Of a stretch of DNA of 64,000 nt, positions 56,414 to 64,000 are shown one piece after another. Below the pieces are notes generated by a model, which did not search any database, had not been told where the DNA came from, and saw nothing but the letters and a program-made list of their open reading frames with translations. Position numbers and translations under genes: made by a program. Within the stretch, counting starts at the first letter, position 1; every line of letters starts with the position of its first letter. The DNA lies in contig JAHEZQ010000013.1 in NCBI GenBank assembly GCA_023250955.1, positions 1 through 64,000 of the forward strand, written 5' to 3'. This DNA is from Melioribacter sp. (GTDB lineage Bacteria; Bacteroidota; Ignavibacteria; Ignavibacteriales; Melioribacteraceae).

Positions 56414-56998
56414 TTGAATAAGCTCCTGACAGAATTTTCAGATGAAGAATTAATTAAAGAGTATCAGGATAATAACACTCCTGAAGCGTATGATATTTTA
56501 GTTAAACGTTACAAGGACCCTTTAATGAATTTTGTTTATAGGTTTGTTGGTGATCGCGATATTTGTACAGATGTTGTTCAAGATACAATGATAAAGTTTT
56601 ATTTGAATAAAGATTCTTACCGTTCATTTGCAAAATTTTCAACATGGATTTACACAATTGCAGGAAATCTTGCCAAGAATGAATTGAAACGGAGACGAAG
56701 AAGAATTATTTTTTCAATTAATAACAGCGATGACGAAAGATCGCCTCAGATTGAAGACAAAATGTTTTTAGCTCCGGATAAAGCAGCAGATGGTGAAATA
56801 CGCAATGAGATTATTCAAAAAGCTCTATTGAAAGTTAAACCTGTTTATCGTGAGGTTGTAATCTTAAGAGATATACAAGATCTTTCTTACGAAGAAATTT
56901 CTGAAATTACTGGACTTGCGATAGGTACTGTTAAATCGAGAATCAATCGCGGAAGAGCACAATTACAAAAACTTTTGAAACATATCTACAGAGAGTAG
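56414..56998 (+). CDS. RNA polymerase sigma factor, sigma-70 (ECF-like) family
   Basis: 194 residues. Region 2 is at about 20-90, with DILVKRYKDPLMNFVYRFVGD and DVVQDTMIKFY...FSTWIYTIAGNLAKNELKRRRRR (landmarks). Region 4 is at about 130-190, with YREVVILRDIQDLSYEEISEITGLAIGTVKSRINRGR (landmark). No region 1.2 or 3, so an ECF-type factor. The start is TTG 56414; there is no ribosome-binding site close to it. The following gene, three bases after the stop, encodes a single-pass membrane protein that is the likely anti-sigma factor. Confidence 0.9.
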   Translation: MNKLLTEFSDEELIKEYQDNNTPEAYDILVKRYKDPLMNFVYRFVGDRDICTDVVQDTMIKFYLNKDSYRSFAKFSTWIYTIAGNLAKNELKRRRRRIIFSINNSDDERSPQIEDKMFLAPDKAADGEIRNEIIQKALLKVKPVYREVVILRDIQDLSYEEISEITGLAIGTVKSRINRGRAQLQKLLKHIYRE

Positions 56999-57001
56999 CT
57001 T

Positions 57002-57667
57002 ATGAAAAAAATCTACAACGACGAAGAAAACAAATTTTCAAAAATGTTAAAAGATCTCAAGGACTTGCCCAATATTAAAGCACCCGATAATTTTGAGTAC
57101 AATCTATTAACACGTATACAAAATAAAAATTTCGGTACCGTTGAAAAAAGAGAACCTCAATTTAATTGGATAAAATTTCTCGCTCCTTCTGCTGTTGCTG
57201 TTTCGGTAATTATTCTCTTTTTTATTTTTCTTCCATCATCGCAGGAAAATAATAATCAATTATTACAGCAGACCAAACTGCAGGATAACCAATCTGCAGT
57301 TAATAATTCTCCATCTGCTAAGAATGAATTGAATAATCAGCAATCAGTTCCTTCGAACACTAGAATACAGCCCAATTCATCCAGTCTTTTAGGATCGAAT
57401 AATCAAACGGTTAAACCAAGTACACGGTCTCCGTTATATGATTCTAGATCAATCAAACTTGATGATTACATTTCCGGAGCTAATAAAAATCGAAGTAATA
57501 CGAACAGAGGCAATATTGTAAACAACGGTGAAGAATCTTCTCAATATGATGGCTTTGTCGTTTCAGAAAAACCTGATAAAAAAACACTTGAAAGATACCG
57601 TGCAGTTGTAGACTCAATCAAAAAAGCGCAATTGAAAGCCGATTCATTAAAAAAGGTTCAAAAATAA
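57002..57667 (+). CDS. Probable anti-sigma factor, single-pass membrane protein
   Basis: 221 residues with no recognised family. A cytoplasmic N-terminus of about 55 residues (LKDLKDLPNIKAPDNFEYNLLTRIQ, landmark) resembles the short helical start of ECF anti-sigma factors, which typically read 'aP..f...ll..i'. One transmembrane helix (about 59-79) follows. The rest (about 80-221) is a low-complexity Asn/Gln/Ser-rich periplasmic segment ending in a Lys-rich helix (KKAQLKADSLKKVQK). No zinc-binding HxxxCxxC is present. Position three bases after the sigma factor is the main reason for the call. Confidence 0.6.
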   Translation: MKKIYNDEENKFSKMLKDLKDLPNIKAPDNFEYNLLTRIQNKNFGTVEKREPQFNWIKFLAPSAVAVSVIILFFIFLPSSQENNNQLLQQTKLQDNQSAVNNSPSAKNELNNQQSVPSNTRIQPNSSSLLGSNNQTVKPSTRSPLYDSRSIKLDDYISGANKNRSNTNRGNIVNNGEESSQYDGFVVSEKPDKKTLERYRAVVDSIKKAQLKADSLKKVQK

Positions 57668-57688
57668 GCCTTATCTAAGGGTTAGCGG

Positions 57689-57720
57689 TTTGTTTTTTAG
57701 CCCCAGCATAGCTAAATTTG
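57689..57720 (+). promoter_or_regulatory. Promoter of rpmE
   Basis: TTTG (57689-57692), 20 bases, then TAAATTTG (57713-57720): exact TTTG-N20-TAnnTTTG. It ends 30 bases before the rpmE ATG, which has AAGGAAG upstream. Confidence 0.75.
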
Positions 57721-57750
57721 AGCCCAAAATAATCAAGGAAGTTGTAGTAA

Positions 57751-57957
57751 ATGAAAAAAGGTATTCATCCAAATTATAAGAGATGCGAAGTTACTTGTGT
57801 TTGCGGAAATACATTTGTAACACGTTCAACTGTAAGCAGTATTAAGATTGAGCTTTGTTCGAATTGTCATCCTTTCTTTACCGGAAAACAAAAAATTGTA
57901 GATTCAACCGGACGAGTAGAAAGATTCAAGAAAAAATACGGTTTGAAAGAAGCATAA
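57751..57957 (+). CDS. rpmE: 50S ribosomal protein L31, zinc-binding type
   Basis: 68 residues. The zinc ribbon is complete: CVC (Cys16, Cys18) and CSNCHPF, so this is the zinc-containing form rather than the Cys-less paralogue used in zinc shortage. Starts [14 protein letters not shown] and ends [10 protein letters not shown] as the family does. It has its own promoter and terminator, so it is transcribed apart from its neighbours. Confidence 0.97.
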   Translation: MKKGIHPNYKRCEVTCVCGNTFVTRSTVSSIKIELCSNCHPFFTGKQKIVDSTGRVERFKKKYGLKEA

Positions 57958-57977
57958 ATTTTTCAGCTTTCAGTTAG

Positions 57978-58007
57978 AGGGCTGTATTATCAGCCCTTTT
58001 GCTTTTT
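57978..58007 (+). terminator. Terminator of rpmE
   Basis: AGGGCTG (57978-57984) pairs with CAGCCCT (57991-57997) around a 6-base loop, followed by TTTGCTTTTT. It begins 20 bases after the rpmE stop. Confidence 0.8.
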
Positions 58008-58073
58008 AAATACCCCTCCCGTTTTTCAATTATAGATTAATTAATTTACAAGCACCTAAAATTATTGTTTGAT

Positions 58074-59441
58074 ATGGAACAGAATACAGAATCATTTGAA
58101 CTCAATCTTTATCAAGGCGTTAGAGGACATGCTGTAAAAATCCTAAATCGCATTGATAGAACAGATGCATATCTTGATAAACTCCTCGATATAGAAATAA
58201 AAAATTCCAACCTTTCAGGTCTCGATAAATCATTACTTTTCGAAATTGTTCATGGTGTGACCCGATGGCTTGGTAGAATTGATTGGATACTTAATGGATT
58301 TTATAAAGGTCAATTCTCCAAATGTATTCCAAACGTTAAAAACGCAATGCGTGTGGCTTTATATCAAATTTTATTTCTTGACAAGGTACCTGACTATGCC
58401 GCGGTTAACGAAGCAGTAGATTTTGTTAAAAAACTTCAAGGTCAAAAGCCTGCCGATTTAACTAATGCCGTATTAAGAAATATCATTCGAAGCAAAGATA
58501 TAATTCGTTATCCTGATCCTAATGAAGATATTATTACATACTTCAGTGCTTATTATTCTCATCCTAGTTGGATGGTTAAAAGATGGATCAACAGATATGG
58601 AAAAGATGAAACTGAGAAACTGTTAATTTCGAATAACAATAAACCTTTATTAACTATTCGTGTTAATGGATTAGTTTCTAATTATGAAGAAATGAATTCT
58701 TTACTTAACAGTGTTGAACTGAAATTTACAAATGGGAAATTTTTACCTGAATTCATCCGGTTAAGTGCACTTTCAAATATTACCGATTGGGAATATTTTC
58801 ATAAAGGTTACTTTACAGTTCAAGATGAAAGCACCGGACTGCCGATTAAATTATTAGATGTAAAACCGGGAATGAGAGTTTTGGATTTATGTGCCGCTCC
58901 AGGTGGTAAAACAGCATTCATAGCCGATGTAATGCAAAACTCCGGAGAGATTATTGCTTTAGACAGATTTGAAAGCAGACTTAAAATATTACAGAAGAAT
59001 TTGAGTAGACTACAAGTGACAAATGTAAAAACTATTACAATTGATGCAAATGAATATGAAGATGAGCAGGGATTTGACAGAGTATTAGTGGATGCACCTT
59101 GTTCCGGATTAGGAACATTAACTAAAAAACCCGATCTAAAGTGGAAAAGAGACTTGGGGGATATCAGAAAAATTGTTAATATTCAATACGAGTTACTGAA
59201 AAAAGGCGCATCATTATTAAGAAAAAGCGGTTTCATAGTGTATAGCACATGTACTATTGAACCCGAAGAGAATTTTGAAATCATAAAAAAATTCTTGATG
59301 GATTATCCTAACTTCAAATTGGTTGATCCAGGTGATGCGCTATCAACTGAACTAATAGATGAAAATGGCTGCGTTAGAACTTTACCTCATTTACACGGAC
59401 TTGATGGTTCATTTGCGGCAAAATTAGAAAAGAGTTATTAA
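58074..59441 (+). CDS. rsmB: 16S rRNA (cytosine(967)-C(5))-methyltransferase
   Basis: 455 residues from ATG 58074 (a TTG three codons earlier is the alternative). An N-terminal NusB-like RNA-binding domain (about 10-145, GVTRWLGRIDWILNG, ALYQILFLDKVPDYAAVNEAV) precedes the Rossmann methyltransferase domain. That domain has the SAM loop CAAPGGKT (about 272-279), the DAPCSG motif (about 339-344) and the catalytic cysteine in YSTCTIEPEEN (about 388-398). Standard RsmB architecture. The rodZ-like gene follows after 16 bases and is probably co-transcribed. Confidence 0.94.
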   Translation: MEQNTESFELNLYQGVRGHAVKILNRIDRTDAYLDKLLDIEIKNSNLSGLDKSLLFEIVHGVTRWLGRIDWILNGFYKGQFSKCIPNVKNAMRVALYQILFLDKVPDYAAVNEAVDFVKKLQGQKPADLTNAVLRNIIRSKDIIRYPDPNEDIITYFSAYYSHPSWMVKRWINRYGKDETEKLLISNNNKPLLTIRVNGLVSNYEEMNSLLNSVELKFTNGKFLPEFIRLSALSNITDWEYFHKGYFTVQDESTGLPIKLLDVKPGMRVLDLCAAPGGKTAFIADVMQNSGEIIALDRFESRLKILQKNLSRLQVTNVKTITIDANEYEDEQGFDRVLVDAPCSGLGTLTKKPDLKWKRDLGDIRKIVNIQYELLKKGASLLRKSGFIVYSTCTIEPEENFEIIKKFLMDYPNFKLVDPGDALSTELIDENGCVRTLPHLHGLDGSFAAKLEKSY

Positions 59442-59457
59442 GAATTAAGTTAACTCA

Positions 59458-62362
<2,905 letters not shown>

Positions 62363-62365
62363 AAA

Positions 62366-62896
62366 ATGTTTGAAGGATTAAAAAGAAAGATTGGTCGTTT
62401 TGTTCTAAGAAGGAAATATTTACACAAAAATATAGAACAACTTGTATACAACAACGTCATAAGTAGTGCAAAGAATTTCTTTTTTGTAATGCCTAGTATT
62501 GACAACGATTTTTATCATACACTTGAAATATTAAAATATTATCAAAACCAGAAAAAAGTAATAACATTGTTTTTACCTGAACATAAATACAATTTGATTC
62601 CGGACAAAGAGAAATACAAATTTATTTCTTTTCTTCCGCATCAGGTTACGAGATTCTTTTTGCCTGAGAAAAATCTTATTGCAAGATTAAGAACAAAAGA
62701 ATTTGATGTTGTTATTGATCTAAATCGTTCTGAGAACATTTTTTTTAGCACAATTTCTAATATAGTAAGGTCAAAAATCCGCATTAGTTTTGTGAAAGAG
62801 TTTTCCGAGAACTATTACAATCTTCAAATAGTTGATAAACAAGGTGATTCGGAGACAGCATATAAAAGCTTTCTAAATTACCTTCAAATGTTCTAA
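62366..62896 (+). CDS. Hypothetical protein, resembles half of a GT-9/DUF6913-type fold
   Basis: 176 residues with a basic N-terminus (LKRKIGRFVLRRKYLHK), no signal peptide and a Rossmann-like alternation of strands and helices. The stretch REFDVVIDLNRSENIFFSTISN...KIRISF (approximate; it reads KEFDVVIDLNRS) recalls the strand after helix 3 in glycosyltransferase family 9 and in DUF6913 proteins of Bacteroidota. A family-9 enzyme would have about 330-350 residues and a C-terminal sugar-nucleotide domain, which is missing here. It could be a shortened relative or a different fold. Four bases after ligA, probably same transcript. Confidence 0.5.
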   Translation: MFEGLKRKIGRFVLRRKYLHKNIEQLVYNNVISSAKNFFFVMPSIDNDFYHTLEILKYYQNQKKVITLFLPEHKYNLIPDKEKYKFISFLPHQVTRFFLPEKNLIARLRTKEFDVVIDLNRSENIFFSTISNIVRSKIRISFVKEFSENYYNLQIVDKQGDSETAYKSFLNYLQMF

Positions 62897-62904
62897 TTAA
62901 AAAC

Positions 62905-62936
62905 GTTGGGATTATTTAACCGAATTTGTAGATTAG
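62905..62936 (+). promoter_or_regulatory. Candidate promoter of the STAS gene
   Basis: GTTG (62905-62908), 20 bases, then TAGATTAG (62929-62936), 32 bases before the ATG. Three of four and five of six fixed positions match TTTG-N20-TAnnTTTG. Confidence 0.35.
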
Positions 62937-62968
62937 AGGTAGAAAATTATAATTTATTGTAGTGGAAA

Positions 62969-63328
62969 ATGAGCGAGAATTTCAATTACGAATTAAAAAA
63001 AATAGGCGATAGCGCAATTTTTAAGTTAAATGAAAAGCGTTTTGATGCTTCAATTGCCGGATTTGTAAAAGGTGAATTTACCATACTTCTTCACACTGAA
63101 GATGTAAAAAAACTTATTATTGATCTTTCCGAAGTTGATTATTGCGATAGTTCAGGATTAAGTGCCATTCTTCTTGCTTTTAGAATTCTCCAATCAAACG
63201 AAGGTCATATCCGAATTGCTTCCCCGACAAAGAATGTTAAGACTCTTATTGAAATTTCTCAACTTAATAGAGTTCTTCATGTTTGCAATACCGTAAATGA
63301 AGCAATAAAAGAATTAGAAAATTTATAG
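62969..63328 (+). CDS. STAS domain protein (anti-sigma factor antagonist-like)
   Basis: 119 residues forming one STAS domain. The phosphorylation loop is DYCDSSGLSAIL, with Ser61/Ser62 in the place of the regulatory serine of SpoIIAA/RsbV; helix and strand order match the family to the C-terminal NTVNEAIKELE. Such proteins bind an anti-sigma kinase when dephosphorylated. The kinase is not in the window; a SpoIIE-type phosphatase is at 18719-21142, too far away to claim a pair. Followed by a damaged frame rather than the expected intact gene. Confidence 0.88.
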   Translation: MSENFNYELKKIGDSAIFKLNEKRFDASIAGFVKGEFTILLHTEDVKKLIIDLSEVDYCDSSGLSAILLAFRILQSNEGHIRIASPTKNVKTLIEISQLNRVLHVCNTVNEAIKELENL

Positions 63329-63344
63329 AGATTACTTTTCTTAA

Positions 63345-63574
63345 ATCAATTCTAACAATACCCCCTGCAGAATAAGTGGTGAAAATGTTTAATATAAATC
63401 ATCACAAGAATTTGGCATCAATTATCTACGAAATCATTATTTTTACACAATAGCAGTTGTAATTAATGATTCTTCTCTTATTGAAAAAAAACAGCGGATA
63501 TAGTAACTAAGAGATCGGACAATGAAGATGGTGTTTCCGAATTTTTGAAAATACTTTTTCAAGCAAAAAAATGA
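63345..63574 (+). pseudogene. Possible frame-broken gene between the STAS and 7TM-HD genes
   Basis: Two protein-like segments lie end to end in different frames. The first (63345-63503) reads, after an internal TAA at 63390-63392, YKSSQEFGINYLRNHYFYTI and AVVINDSSLIEKK, then stops at TAG 63501. The second continues in another frame from the A8 tract (63484-63491) as ADIVTKRSDNEDGVSEFLK, and ends KILFQAKK at TGA 63572-63574, one base before the ATG of the next gene. Stop-to-start spacing of one base is what an intact co-transcribed gene would show. I do not recognise the family. A real pseudogene, a sequencing error at the A8 tract, or chance AT-rich reading frames are all possible. Confidence 0.35.
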
Positions 63575-63575
63575 A

Positions 63576-64000
63576 ATGATTAATACTAAAATGAGTGAAA
63601 AACTAAGATCAAGTTTGCGGATTAAATTTGCGATAATTATTCTTACTGCATTTTTGATTGTATTAATGTTCCCCAAAGGCGAATCAATTGAATCTGAAGT
63701 AACAGTTGGCTCCGTTTGGATTCATGAAGATCTTATTTCATCAATTACTTTTGAAATACTGAAAGATCCGAAGACTTATGAAAACGAAAAAATACAAGCC
63801 GCTAAAACGATTTTGCCAATATTTCTTAGAGATGTCAGTTTAGAAAAATTGTATTTGGATTCACTAAGGAATTCAAATTCAATTCTTACAGTAATACTGT
63901 TAAAAAATAACGAGGCTAAGAGTACCAATAAATTACTTAGTGATGAATCTTACACCACACTTTTTAAATTTGTTCACAAGCCAAAATCCTTTACTGGCTC
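63576..64000 (+). CDS. 7TM-HD family protein (PgpH-like), N-terminal fragment
   Basis: Partial gene cut by the right edge; 141 residues visible from ATG 63576 (ATG 63591, five codons later, is equally possible; neither has a clear ribosome-binding site). One transmembrane helix (about 17-31, FAIIILTAFLIVLMFP) is followed by an extracytoplasmic region opening with VTVGSVWIHEDLISSITFEILKD (landmark). That is the beginning of the 7TMR-HDED domain of YqfF/PgpH proteins, which carry seven more helices and a cytoplasmic HD phosphodiesterase for cyclic di-AMP. The HD domain is outside the window, so activity cannot be judged. Confidence 0.75.
   Translation, partial: MINTKMSEKLRSSLRIKFAIIILTAFLIVLMFPKGESIESEVTVGSVWIHEDLISSITFEILKDPKTYENEKIQAAKTILPIFLRDVSLEKLYLDSLRNSNSILTVILLKNNEAKSTNKLLSDESYTTLFKFVHKPKSFTG

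Overview
The window reads as chromosome of a low-GC, Gram-negative member of the Bacteroidota/Chlorobiota (FCB) group, most likely close to Ignavibacteria/Melioribacter. The clues are a C-terminal type IX secretion sorting domain on one exported protein, DUF5916 and GWxTD secreted proteins, an ftsK-lolA pair, an HldD heptose epimerase (so an LPS outer membrane), and promoters of the Bacteroidota form TTTG-N20-TAnnTTTG. This placement is inference; no rRNA or marker tree was run.

Layout. 1-4457 (minus): 5' end of a secreted M28-type peptidase, then metH directly abutting a DinB-family gene. 4589-9790 (plus): hldD, a four-helix-bundle (23S-IVP family) gene flanked by a small hairpin repeat, a NUDIX hydrolase, the Mg2+ P-type ATPase mgtA and a small membrane protein. 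9807-26691: mixed-strand accessory and envelope genes separated by clear intrinsic terminators: alpha/beta hydrolase, LTXXQ-like lipoprotein, DUF5916 outer-membrane protein, TPR/GWxTD protein, S41 protease, membrane-anchored SpoIIE phosphatase, purL, YihY-like membrane protein, YD-repeat exported protein, HEAT-like exported protein and a small beta-barrel. 26882-27062 holds an initiator tRNA-Met with a clean promoter and terminator. 27149-34713: recN, a secreted beta-barrel-like protein, hemW, a T9SS-secreted protein and a SIMPL protein.

34744-43656 is the classical transcription/translation operon rimP-nusA-infB-rbfA-truB-ribF-rpsO-pnp, with its own promoter, a leader hairpin, overlapping genes and a terminator after pnp. 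It is followed by dus and RNase G. 46495-57667 is a long, tightly packed plus-strand run: transaldolase, gcvT, comB, ftsK, lolA, a flippase-like protein, a beta-barrel, uppP, a cyclophilin lipoprotein, holA, a sigma-70 family factor and a probable anti-sigma membrane protein. Then come rpmE (own promoter and terminator), rsmB, a RodZ-like HTH protein, ligA, a glycosyltransferase-9-like fragment and a STAS protein. The last kilobase holds a broken reading frame and the start of a 7TM-HD (PgpH-like) protein.

I saw no phage, insertion sequence, CRISPR array, toxin-antitoxin or defence locus. Most of the window is housekeeping, and I do not claim an undescribed system. The items most worth a second look are the shared promoter form at three translation-related units, the hairpin-flanked IVP cassette between hldD and the NUDIX gene, the rimP leader hairpin, and the frame-broken gene before the PgpH-like protein.
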